Shown: positions 15,298-22,540 of the stretch, piece by piece
Layout of the letters: each line of letters starts with the position of its first letter
How positions within the stretch are numbered: position 1 is the stretch's first letter
IMG/VR virus record: IMGVR_UViG_3300027770_000248
Location: 1 to 24,330 of that record
Strand: one strand, 5' to 3'
From: a virus
Length of the DNA: 24,330 nt
Made by a program: the position numbers and the translations under genes
Notes under the pieces: model-generated
Told to the model about the DNA's origin: nothing
Databases searched by the model: none
Seen by the model: the letters and a program-made list of their open reading frames with translations, nothing else

Positions 15298-18200
15298 TTA
15301 ACCTAATGCGGCGATTTCGCCAGTGTTCTTCAAACGTAGTGGAATGTAGATGAATTCAATTGCCTTAACCGGCTCAATTGCAATATCAATCCATAATTCA
15401 TTACGATCAACTCTTGACGGCGTGTTGTTAGATTCATCGCAAACACAGATGTAGTCATACAATGCACGTTGTCCAACTAATTCAAGCATTAATCCATCAA
15501 CTGCGTTCTTGATCTGATCTCTAGTTATCTTGTCATTTGGTTCAAAGACGTAAGGCTTAGCTAATGCACTTAGTTGTCTACGTAAATATACAACTAAACG
15601 AGCTACGTTAATACGATCTAAGCTACTTGCTGCACGAGCACGTGTCTTTTGACCATAATTAACTAATCCAGTACCAGTTAAGAATGTAATAGGATTGATC
15701 TTTGATTCATACAATGTATCACGTTGTCCAGTGTTAAGAGCGACTGATTTAAATTCGCCCTCACCAGTAATATAACCAACTGCTGTTGCATTACTAATGC
15801 CGCCACGACGTACACCGGCTGGTGCAAACCATGGATAAGCAACTTGATCGTTTAGAGCAATTGTACGCAAGATCATATGGCTTGGAGGAATAGCAACGTT
15901 GTTACCAAAGTTGTCACTTGAGAAGCCCCATGGATAGAACATACCCATGTATTCGTCAAAGCTAGTTGCTCCGATGTCATTGTCTTCTAATGCGCCATTT
16001 AAGTTGTTGCCCCATGCTAGTAAGCTAGTTGCATCGGCTGTTAAACGAGCAGGTGTATCACCTACTACAAACGCTGTTAGACCGCGGTCATAGTTTAGAT
16101 TAATTAGTTCACCGATTAGCTCAGGATATCCTGGGCAAGCAATCAAATTAAACACACGGCTTTCTTCATCACGGATGTCTTGGTTGCTGTTAACAACTGC
16201 TTGTAGAGCCTGCACTACTACTGCACGTTGAGCCTTGCGACCAAATGTACCAGAACCATCAGATTGGTTGGCAGACTCAGTAACCCAACGATGTGGATAG
16301 TATGCGCTCATTGATACACCACCTTGGCGATCGTTGTCACCGGCAGTATCAACATAATTTGTTACAAACTTTTTAACGTTGAAACCGCTTCGACGCAAAT
16401 TCCATAGCAACATACCTTTCGGATATAGTGCAGGATCTGGAGCATCAAAGTCTAAGAAATTACTGGATAGCAATTCAACGATAGTCGAGTCTGGGGCTGA
16501 AGTAGCAGAACCACCATTAGCGCCTGCACGAGCATCTGCAAATAGCACACCATCTTCTGTACTTTGATCAGTCTTATCAACTAATACCCATTGTTGCAAG
16601 TCTAAGTTGTATTTGTAGATTGTTGGGAAGTTTTCAGTATCGCTAGTGTCAATCCATAGATCGCCAGCAACTAATGGATCTTCATTGCTTTGTTCTTCAG
16701 GTTTAGTAGCACTTACTAATGGACCTGCTGGATCTGTACCAGTAACGCTTGAATATCCGACCCATGTAGTACCGTTGTGAACCATAATGTCAATTTCGTC
16801 AATTACTGAACTATACCATAATTGTCCGTTTGCTGCCAATGCCATTGGTGCATCAGCTCCCGCTGTGTAACTCAAAGGTTCCCATAAGCTAGCAACAAGA
16901 CTATATGTAACACCACTTGGTGCGGTATATAAGTTAGTTGTAGTTGCAGTAAATCCGGCAAGTGTAATTGGAGTTAAAGTAGTATTTTCTAGCGTGATTT
17001 CGCCGCCTTTAGAATGAGTAATTACGATTCGATTACTTGCGTCAACTGATGCTTGTACATTTATAAGCCCAGCAGCATTAATTGCTCCTGCGAATGTGTC
17101 AGCTGCCGTGGTTGCCGCTGCTAAAGTAACAGTAACAGTAACTTCAGCAGATAATGTAGCAGATCCAACTAAACTTTCTCGAATTTTAAATGCGTGTGAC
17201 GCAGCAGTAAATGTACTTGCAGTAATTGCAGAAGATGTAATTGTAGTTGCACCACTTGCTTTACGACGATATACTGTAAAATCTGCTTCTTTTTGCGTAG
17301 CTTCAGTTGCATTAGACTTGGTAAACAATGTTCCAACTGCTAGATTTAAGCCACCACCTGTGCTGTCTAAGGCATTTAATGCTGCGGCTGCTGTTTCATA
17401 AATAGGAGCTTCTGCTGCTTCCCATAGTGCAGTGCCTGCATTAAAACGCTTAACTCTCCAACGTGCGCCATTGTTTGGCTCGGTTGTTTTAACCCACACA
17501 GAACCTGTTGGTCTTGATGTAGCTGCGGCTGACTTCCACTGAGGAACTTCTGTATGCTTGGCAATAGCTAATGCTGGTGCACGGTATGTTCCAGCAGTTA
17601 GTCCCAATACGCTTAATACCGCAGGAGTGCCTGAACTGGCCACTGCAACAACTACATCTGCACCTGTTGAGTAAATGTTAACTTTGCCACTTACCACAGC
17701 CGCAGTAACACCAGTAATACCTGCAATTGCTGATGCAACGTCTGCGGCAGAGGTGCCACTAATAGTGCAAGTGTTGCCGTTAATGCTAAATGTAGTAGAA
17801 GTAATAATTGTACCTGGTGTGTCTCCAACTACTGTTGGGATGCTAGTCTGCCAGGCATCACTGCCAACTTTTTCCCATACTCCTATAGATGTTTTAACAA
17901 ACAGTTCAACTGGTACTCCAGTTGCATCGATCGCATAATCACCAATTGCTCCAACTGATGCTTTTGGCTCGCCACCGGTAATTTTATTAATATCAGTAAT
18001 AACAATTGGCGTTTTATTAGTAAACATTTGGCCGCCTGCTGTTGCTGGGGCTGCGTTCCATTCAAAAATACCAAATGCTGTATTTTGTGTATCTAACCAA
18101 TATGTACCGTTTTCTGGGTTTGCTGACGGTGCGTCTGCGCTGGCATTCAGTTGATCAAGATCAACATTTGCTCTAACCACAAATGCACGATTACTAACAC

Positions 18201-18504
18201 CCAATAAGCTGTAAGCAGCTTGTAGGCCATATTCGTTTTGTTCGCCAGCATGGATAGGGTTGTTGTTAGAGTCAGTCTTGAAAACTGGGTCTCCAAATGT
18301 ATCCGCTAAATCCTTCTGACTTGTTAACAAATAAACAGTTCCGTCGTTGGCCATTAATGTACCCGGGGCGATGCCGGTGCCTCCGCCGTTTTGTTTGTTC
18401 TCAGCGGTTGCTACCACAATCAAAGGGACTGTGCCAGGTTCTGCTGGTGTATAAAATGATTCGTCAATTACGCTGACTTGTACGCCTGGTGAACTTAATG
18501 CCAT
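15298..18504 (-). CDS. 18: Tail sheath protein gp18 with large repeat-bearing insertion
   Basis: Contractile sheath protein of 1068 aa (T4 gp18 is 659). The N-terminus (MALSSPGVQVSVIDESFYTP, 1-20) and the C-terminal core (about 660-1068, including ACPGYPELIGELINLNYDRG, YPWFAPAG and the terminal IAIEPVKAIEFIYIPLRL) are typical sheath. Residues about 130-650 form an insertion with at least four, perhaps five, copies of a G-D/S-L/V-W-x-x-T ... Y/W-x-x-N/D-x3-W motif (near 133, 187, 334, 560 and 614). These are separated by Thr/Ala-rich segments around 238-290 and 437-505 that look like flagellin/hook-type beta modules. The insertion probably projects from the tail surface. The ribosome binding site TAGGAGAT lies 6 nt before the ATG. 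Confidence 0.93.
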   Translation of the reverse strand: MALSSPGVQVSVIDESFYTPAEPGTVPLIVVATAENKQNGGGTGIAPGTLMANDGTVYLLTSQKDLADTFGDPVFKTDSNNNPIHAGEQNEYGLQAAYSLLGVSNRAFVVRANVDLDQLNASADAPSANPENGTYWLDTQNTAFGIFEWNAAPATAGGQMFTNKTPIVITDINKITGGEPKASVGAIGDYAIDATGVPVELFVKTSIGVWEKVGSDAWQTSIPTVVGDTPGTIITSTTFSINGNTCTISGTSAADVASAIAGITGVTAAVVSGKVNIYSTGADVVVAVASSGTPAVLSVLGLTAGTYRAPALAIAKHTEVPQWKSAAATSRPTGSVWVKTTEPNNGARWRVKRFNAGTALWEAAEAPIYETAAAALNALDSTGGGLNLAVGTLFTKSNATEATQKEADFTVYRRKASGATTITSSAITASTFTAASHAFKIRESLVGSATLSAEVTVTVTLAAATTAADTFAGAINAAGLINVQASVDASNRIVITHSKGGEITLENTTLTPITLAGFTATTTNLYTAPSGVTYSLVASLWEPLSYTAGADAPMALAANGQLWYSSVIDEIDIMVHNGTTWVGYSSVTGTDPAGPLVSATKPEEQSNEDPLVAGDLWIDTSDTENFPTIYKYNLDLQQWVLVDKTDQSTEDGVLFADARAGANGGSATSAPDSTIVELLSSNFLDFDAPDPALYPKGMLLWNLRRSGFNVKKFVTNYVDTAGDNDRQGGVSMSAYYPHRWVTESANQSDGSGTFGRKAQRAVVVQALQAVVNSNQDIRDEESRVFNLIACPGYPELIGELINLNYDRGLTAFVVGDTPARLTADATSLLAWGNNLNGALEDNDIGATSFDEYMGMFYPWGFSSDNFGNNVAIPPSHMILRTIALNDQVAYPWFAPAGVRRGGISNATAVGYITGEGEFKSVALNTGQRDTLYESKINPITFLTGTGLVNYGQKTRARAASSLDRINVARLVVYLRRQLSALAKPYVFEPNDKITRDQIKNAVDGLMLELVGQRALYDYICVCDESNNTPSRVDRNELWIDIAIEPVKAIEFIYIPLRLKNTGEIAALG

Positions 18505-18536
18505 CTTGGAATCTCCTAAGGTTTTTGTTCTACATG

Positions 18537-18544
18537 TATTTATA
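18537..18544 (-). promoter_or_regulatory. Late promoter octamer of gp18
   Basis: A perfect TATAAATA on the minus strand, 32 nt before the gp18 ATG, giving a leader of about 26 nt with a good ribosome binding site. Confidence 0.8.
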
Positions 18545-18601
18545 GTATTTGGTTAAAAATAGCTGCTAATACCATACAGAAAAGGGGGTAAAAAGGTCCG
18601 G

Positions 18602-18609
18602 TATAAATA
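18602..18609 (+). promoter_or_regulatory. Late promoter octamer of the zinc/HNH-like gene
   Basis: A perfect TATAAATA on the plus strand. The first in-frame ATG (18609) overlaps the octamer, so it would not be transcribed from this promoter. The second ATG (18615) lies 5 nt downstream, where transcription should start. Confidence 0.75.
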
Positions 18610-18614
18610 TGTTT

Positions 18615-18956
18615 ATGGCAAGACCACTATGTATTTGCGGTTTAAGACCCGCTGCTATCAATTATGTTAAGAACGGACGTACCTATTATCGCAAGCGATG
18701 CGAGGCATGTCTGCACCACGGCGGAATTCGCAGTGGAGAGCCTAAGTGGTATAGGGACGGATACCGCATGAGATCCGTGTGTGATAAATGCGGATTTAAA
18801 TCAAAGTTTTCAGAACAGTTCAACGTATTTCACGTTGATGGCAATCTTAATAATAGTCGACCTACAAATCTAAAAACTATTTGTGCTAATTGTGCGCGAG
18901 TCTTGCACAAGGAAGGAATTCGTTGGAAGCAAGGCGATCTTGTACCAGATCTTTAA
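18615..18956 (+). CDS. Zinc-finger / HNH-like small protein
   Basis: A 113-aa protein from the ATG at 18615; an ATG at 18609 would add two residues but lies in the late promoter octamer. Two metal-site modules are visible. The first has CIC (C6, C8) and C-E-A-C (C29, C32). The second has C-D-K-C (C56, C59), then FHVDGNLNN (H73), PTNLKTICANC (N85, C90, C93). The second matches the beta-beta-alpha metal (HNH/endonuclease VII-like) pattern. The final His after the last Cys pair is Ala, so catalysis is uncertain. It may be a nuclease or a structural zinc protein. It runs opposite to its neighbours and its last 71 bp overlap the dNMP kinase gene tail to tail. Confidence 0.75.
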   Translation: MARPLCICGLRPAAINYVKNGRTYYRKRCEACLHHGGIRSGEPKWYRDGYRMRSVCDKCGFKSKFSEQFNVFHVDGNLNNSRPTNLKTICANCARVLHKEGIRWKQGDLVPDL

Positions 18957-19566
18957 CCTGAGCAAACAACTCATCTATAGTGCTATTGTTGTCTAACACA
19001 ACATCAAATTTAGTTCCGACCCACGCTGTTTCACTGGCATGAATTTTTAAATCTTCCATTTTAGCTCTACTTAATGCCCAATTCATATTGCCACGATCTC
19101 CCTTATTCACACTAACTGCGGCATCGTACCATTCAGGTTCAGGGCCACGCTGAACACGTACTACAATACCGCCAGCATCTTTGATTGACTTGATTTCATT
19201 AGGAAAACGGCAATCGCTAATAACAATGTCGTCTGTTGAGTTTCTGAGTTTATTCTCTAAGGATGCTATCCAGATATCGTCATGGAATGCTTTTCGACAT
19301 ACTTCTGTACCCCAGTATTGTAATACCCAACGAGGAGTTATGGAATATCCTAATCGATTACTCCACCAAGGATCCGCTTGCTCACGCCATTCACGGGCTT
19401 GTTTAGTGCGCCCTTCTAACATAGTTCTGTCCCACCCAAACACATGTGCTACTGCATCTTTGAGGCTGTTGGCAAAACTTTCTCTTCGAAATCCATGGAA
19501 ATTTGTAAGGTAGTCAGCGACTGTATCTTTGCCCGAACCGATAAAACCACACACGCCTATGATCAT
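18886..19566 (-). CDS. 1: Deoxynucleoside monophosphate kinase (T4 gp1-like)
   Basis: A 226-aa P-loop kinase (T4 gp1 is 241 aa). It phosphorylates dNMPs to feed phage DNA synthesis in the cytoplasm. Seen: Walker A GFIGSGKDT (7-15), an Arg/Lys-rich substrate region, WVLQYWGTEVCRKAFHDDIW (about 78-97) and the ISDCRFPNE motif (about 115-123) typical of this family. The ribosome binding site CGAGGT lies 6 nt before the ATG. It has its own sigma70-type promoter, so it is an early gene inside the late cluster. Its 3' end overlaps the plus-strand zinc gene by 71 bp. Confidence 0.9.
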   Translation of the reverse strand: MIIGVCGFIGSGKDTVADYLTNFHGFRRESFANSLKDAVAHVFGWDRTMLEGRTKQAREWREQADPWWSNRLGYSITPRWVLQYWGTEVCRKAFHDDIWIASLENKLRNSTDDIVISDCRFPNEIKSIKDAGGIVVRVQRGPEPEWYDAAVSVNKGDRGNMNWALSRAKMEDLKIHASETAWVGTKFDVVLDNNSTIDELFAQVKDLVQDRLASNEFLPCARLAHN

Positions 19567-19589
19567 AAGAAACCTCGTAAAGTTGTGCT

Positions 19590-19618
19590 AGTATATAACA
19601 CTTTTATTACAAGGTCAA
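19590..19618 (-). promoter_or_regulatory. Sigma70-type promoter for dNMP kinase
   Basis: TTGACC (19618-19613) and TATACT (19595-19590) on the minus strand, with 17-nt spacing. The predicted start is near 19584, leaving a short leader with CGAGGT before the ATG at 19566. A TATAAATC (19628-19621) just upstream might add late expression but is a weaker case. Confidence 0.75.
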
Positions 19619-19623
19619 GAGAT

Positions 19624-20001
19624 TTATATGCCGTATTTGTTCGTTTTACGTTTAGCAACAGTGCTGGTTGTGTTTGTCCCGGCAATTTCTTTGCTACGAT
19701 CTCCGCTCCAATTTTGAGCAGATCCGGCACCAACTGCCTTTGCGGCAGCATTAACAATGTCCATTTCTTCTTTAGTATAAGTTGATAATAACGGATCGCC
19801 TCCAATCCAATTGTCGGCGTTCATCTTTGTAGGATAGTCAGGGGCTCCTGCCATTGCAATGCCCATGCGCCATCCTAAGTATGCACTACCAGTACTCATA
19901 TTCATTGATGGAAATGTCATTGCATTTTTCATAGCAGCCTTATGGGTGTTGTCAATGTTCTTCATACCCTTAGCTTCAGTGATAATTTCATGTACTTTCA
20001 T
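19624..20001 (-). CDS. Small protein with capsid-targeting-like N-terminus, 125 aa
   Basis: A 125-aa protein from the ATG at 20001, chosen over an upstream start inside the preceding gene because it lies 1 nt after that gene's stop and gives the leader MKVHEIITE. That leader is shared with the neighbouring gene and resembles T4 capsid-targeting sequences cut after [IL]-x-E. The body contains Met-rich SMNMSTGSAYLGWRMGIAM, then YPTKMNADNWIGGDPLLSTY, and a Lys/Ser-rich end. I recognise no family. Its late-cluster position and leader suggest an internal virion protein (inference). Confidence 0.65.
   Translation of the reverse strand: MKVHEIITEAKGMKNIDNTHKAAMKNAMTFPSMNMSTGSAYLGWRMGIAMAGAPDYPTKMNADNWIGGDPLLSTYTKEEMDIVNAAAKAVGAGSAQNWSGDRSKEIAGTNTTSTVAKRKTNKYGI
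19982..20001. repeat. 20-bp direct repeat, copy 1 (start of the 125-aa gene)
   Basis: Identical to 20274-20293 over 20 bp. It encodes the MKVHEII leader and start codon of the 125-aa gene. Either a shared functional leader or the trace of a gene-start duplication. Confidence 0.9.
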
Positions 20002-20002
20002 T

Positions 20003-20293
20003 TTAACAATTCCATTTTTTAAGGGCCAGTGCTTTGCGAGTAGGATCACCATTGGGCTTTTTCATCGGACCATCAACTCCACCCATTCTTGCACAGAATG
20101 ATTTACGACGTTTAGCATCCTTGCTGCCTGCTTTTAATTTACTAGGTTTAGTAGTAACCGCTGTCTGCAATTTACTACCTGGGTTTTCTCTACGATAACT
20201 AGCTACACCCTTGGCATTAAGTCCGCCAGCTTTACTCTTGCCTTCTTTGCGGCGCCATGCAGCAGATTCAGATATAATTTCATGTACTTTCAT
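20003..20293 (-). CDS. Small basic conserved protein (possibly DUF6321-like), 96 aa
   Basis: A 96-aa strongly basic protein with leader MKVHEIISE, then AAWRRKEGKSKAGGLNAKGV, RRENPGSKLQTAVTTKPSKL, KRRKSFCARMGG and end KKWNC. I recall this Lys/Arg/Gly-rich pattern as a family widespread in environmental phages (DUF6321 from memory) without known function. It is 2 nt after the gp13-like gene. The basic composition fits nucleic-acid binding, and the leader fits packaging into the prohead with cleavage after Glu; both are inference. Confidence 0.75.
   Translation of the reverse strand: MKVHEIISESAAWRRKEGKSKAGGLNAKGVASYRRENPGSKLQTAVTTKPSKLKAGSKDAKRRKSFCARMGGVDGPMKKPNGDPTRKALALKKWNC
20274..20293. 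repeat. 20-bp direct repeat, copy 2 (start of the 96-aa gene)
   Basis: Identical to 19982-20001, covering the start codon and MKVHEII leader of the 96-aa gene. The two genes are otherwise unlike each other after this leader. Confidence 0.9.
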
Positions 20294-20295
20294 AG

Positions 20296-21048
20296 TTAAC
20301 CAATGACAAATGTATAGCCAGTGCCGCCACTAACTAATGTTTCTAATTCTTTATCTAAGGCAGCTAGTTCTTCTTTGCCTGCCGACTTTAAATCATTGCC
20401 GTTTAATGCTCCGCCGCATGCAATTGATGCAAACTTAGAGCGTGCTTCACCTAACATCATTTTACAGTTGGCTAGCGTATAATCACGTATCCATTGTTTA
20501 GCATATATATCTTCTATGATAAGATAATCTGGCCTAAAATTCTGAGTACGCATTCCAATTACTTCACCTTCACTAAACGGACGCTGTAGTATTCTAATAG
20601 TACGACTTGACGGAATCCACTGGAACTCGATATATGCCCCAAACATTTTACCTATCATTTCTTGATAGCTTGCAAACATAAAATACGTAGCAATGCCGCC
20701 CATCATTGTACTGTTTAAAAGGTACGTGTTAGTATACGCAAGATTGAAAGGCTCAAAGTTTGTTCCAGTTCCGCCGCCAGTTCTTGATCCCAATGTTCTT
20801 CTAAAAACAGACTGCACGTTAATAATTTCTTTAGGCAAAATGTAATCATTTTTGTCCTTTTCAAGGGTTAAAAAACTGTAGCTTTCTTCCACAGCATTTG
20901 GGCTGCGTTGACGGAATCTAGTTAGAGCACGATCCAATGCTGTTTCATAATGTATAGGGTCAAGCTCAACGTCAATCATACCGTCGCCCAACATGGCGCG
21001 ACAATAATCAAAAACTTGTTGTTTAACTTGTTGTGGATTGTCTGACAT
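20296..21048 (-). CDS. 13: Probable neck protein (gp13-like), 250 aa
   Basis: A 250-aa protein. An N-terminal helical part, DPIHYETALDRALTRFRQRS (about 31-50), is followed by LEKDKNDYILPKEIINVQSV with a beta-rich centre. It continues with IEFQWIPSSRTIRILQRPFS (about 140-159) and IRDYTLANCKMMLGEARSKF (about 188-207). This arrangement is typical of gp13-type neck/adaptor proteins of environmental T4-like phages. It would join the filled head to the tail with gp14. It is divergent from the gp14-like gene, with back-to-back late promoters between. A GGGAGA ribosome binding site precedes the ATG. Confidence 0.55.
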   Translation of the reverse strand: MSDNPQQVKQQVFDYCRAMLGDGMIDVELDPIHYETALDRALTRFRQRSPNAVEESYSFLTLEKDKNDYILPKEIINVQSVFRRTLGSRTGGGTGTNFEPFNLAYTNTYLLNSTMMGGIATYFMFASYQEMIGKMFGAYIEFQWIPSSRTIRILQRPFSEGEVIGMRTQNFRPDYLIIEDIYAKQWIRDYTLANCKMMLGEARSKFASIACGGALNGNDLKSAGKEELAALDKELETLVSGGTGYTFVIG

Positions 21049-21063
21049 TTGTATCTCCCATGT

Positions 21064-21071
21064 TATTTATC
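21064..21071 (-). promoter_or_regulatory. Late promoter octamer of the gp13-like unit
   Basis: GATAAATA on the minus strand (7 of 8 matches), 15 nt before the ATG at 21048, directly abutting the opposite-facing octamer. Confidence 0.65.
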
Positions 21072-21079
21072 GCTAAATA
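21072..21079 (+). promoter_or_regulatory. Late promoter-like octamer of the gp14-like unit
   Basis: GCTAAATA on the plus strand (6 of 8 matches), 7 nt before the ATG at 21087. With the minus-strand octamer it forms an imperfect palindrome, TATTTA-tcgc-TAAATA. No ribosome binding site lies between it and the ATG. Confidence 0.5.
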
Positions 21080-21086
21080 TTGTACT

Positions 21087-22388
21087 ATGCCACGTTTATC
21101 CCTCTATTCGCCCGAGAAAGGCAACGATTACAAATTTCACGATCGCAGCATATCTGAGATGTTTCAGGTGGGCGGCACCGACTTATATCTACACAAATAC
21201 CTAGGACCCAAGAATCCTCTAACAGGCGAAAGTACTGCAGATATACCTATGTACGATGCTGTAAAAGAAACCAACATACAAGATTTGCTATTCCTTGAAA
21301 ATCGTGATAGAAAATATGACAGTTCAGTATACACAGTACGTGGTGTTTATAATGTATCTGACATTGACTTTAACCTAAGTCAGTTTGGTCTGTTTATCGA
21401 TAACGATACAGTTTTTATGACTGTACACATTAATGATTTTATCAAGCTAGTTGGCCGTAAACCATTAGCTGGCGATGTAGTGGAGTTACCGCACTTGCGA
21501 GATGAGTTTGCACTTAATGATGCTGACCAAGCACTGCCAAGATTCTTTGTTATCAGTGAAGTTGGTCGTGCTGCTGAAGGATTTAGCCGTACATGGTATC
21601 CACATTTATACAGATTAAAATTAGGTAAGATTGCTGATCAACAACAATATTCAGACATTCTTAAAACTCCCACAGATAAAGATGCAAACTTTACAGGAGA
21701 TTACAGCCCAACTGTAACATATGCCGTTGGAGAAATTATTCGCTATCAGGGCACCCTGTATCAAGTTACCGCAGCTACTACAGGCATAGCACCGCCTAAT
21801 GCTGGTTATTTTAGCGTATACTCCGGAGCCACGATACAGAGTATCTTAAGTACACAGGCAAAAAGTCTTGAAATTAATGATGCTATCCTTGCCCAAGCCG
21901 AAGCCAATGCTCCTAAGAGTGGATATGAAACCCAACAGTTTTACTCATTAACTGCTGACGAGTTTGGTAATCCAGCACTTATTACTGTAGATGATGCTAC
22001 AACGCCACCAGATGCTTCTAGTATGCACATGGATGCAAGTAGAATTGGTGCTAGACCAAATAGAACAGGATATAGTGGATACTTACTAGGGGATGGTATA
22101 CCACTTAACGGTGTTGATTTTGGGCATGGGATAGGTTTTCCAGCAGGCGCCATTGAAGGTGATTTCTTTCTACGAACAGATTTCTTGCCCAACAGATTGT
22201 TTAGATACGATAGTAAACGTTGGGTCAAGCGTGAAGATGATATTCGTATGTCAATGACTAATACTGATACTCGACAAACTTTTAGAACTGGATTTATTAA
22301 TAATACAGAAACTGATAATATTGCCGGTGAGACTGTTGCACAACGTCAAGCATTAAGCAAGGCACTTAAACCTAAGGCAGACTTATAA
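21087..22388 (+). CDS. 14: Probable neck protein (gp14-like), extended, 433 aa
   Basis: A 433-aa protein from the ATG at 21087. An in-frame upstream start at 21033 lies inside the opposite gene and before the promoter, so it is rejected. Residues 1-190 carry an element near 22-40 (ISEMFQVGGTDLYLHKYLG) and GLFIDNDTVFMTVHINDFIK (101-120), then ELPHLRD and SEVGRAAEGFSRTWYPHLYR. This follows the order of T4 gp14 family proteins but is longer than T4 gp14 (256 aa). A CBM5/12-like stretch with YAVGEIIRYQGTLYQV (about 212-227) and a GDFFLRTD...LFRYDSKRWVK module (about 358-381) are added. These could decorate the neck. Its stop overlaps the next ATG (TAATG). Confidence 0.55.
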   Translation: MPRLSLYSPEKGNDYKFHDRSISEMFQVGGTDLYLHKYLGPKNPLTGESTADIPMYDAVKETNIQDLLFLENRDRKYDSSVYTVRGVYNVSDIDFNLSQFGLFIDNDTVFMTVHINDFIKLVGRKPLAGDVVELPHLRDEFALNDADQALPRFFVISEVGRAAEGFSRTWYPHLYRLKLGKIADQQQYSDILKTPTDKDANFTGDYSPTVTYAVGEIIRYQGTLYQVTAATTGIAPPNAGYFSVYSGATIQSILSTQAKSLEINDAILAQAEANAPKSGYETQQFYSLTADEFGNPALITVDDATTPPDASSMHMDASRIGARPNRTGYSGYLLGDGIPLNGVDFGHGIGFPAGAIEGDFFLRTDFLPNRLFRYDSKRWVKREDDIRMSMTNTDTRQTFRTGFINNTETDNIAGETVAQRQALSKALKPKADL

Positions 22389-22540
22389 TGCATATCTACA
22401 ATAAACAGGAGGCTTCGGTTTAACGCCGTCGCAATATCTCGCAATATTTTTATGACGGCCAAATACGCCGATACTTATTACAAATAGTTAGACTCCTAAG
22501 TAACTTTGTAGTTCGATACGGAGACGGTACGCTAGTACGT
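22388..22540 (+). pseudogene. Split N-terminal segment of the gp15-type gene
   Basis: The ATG at 22388 opens MHIYNKQEASV and meets TAA at 22421 in the same frame as the main gp15-type ORF. After the TAA that frame continues without a stop and encodes QYFYDGQIRRYLLQIVRLLS (22442-22501), then NFVVRYGDGTLVRVP, which match the conserved start of gp15-type proteins. Between them, the frame starting at 22408 encodes GGFGLTPSQY. One extra base near 22403-22407 and removal of one 10-bp repeat at 22429-22438 would give one continuous N-terminus. Either an error in the sequence, a real lesion, or recoding. Confidence 0.75.
22429..22447. repeat. 10-bp tandem duplication in the gp15-type N-terminus
   Basis: tcgcaatatc (22429-22438) is followed at once by tcgcaatat (22439-22447). 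Each copy can encode Ser-Gln-Tyr but in different frames, so the duplication shifts the frame by +1. Confidence 0.85.

Noticed and set aside
17096-17938. Several ORFs on both strands inside gp18
   Set aside because: They fall in the Thr/Ala-rich repeat part of the sheath gene, where alternative frames stay open by composition.
19621-19628. TATAAATC as a late promoter for dNMP kinase
   Set aside because: A 7 of 8 match, but it overlaps the stop of the previous gene and a better sigma70-type promoter lies next to it. Noted only as a possibility.
20003-20052. Longer start for the 125-aa gene (20052)
   Set aside because: It would lie inside the preceding gene and hide the MKVHEIITE leader that is shared with the neighbour.
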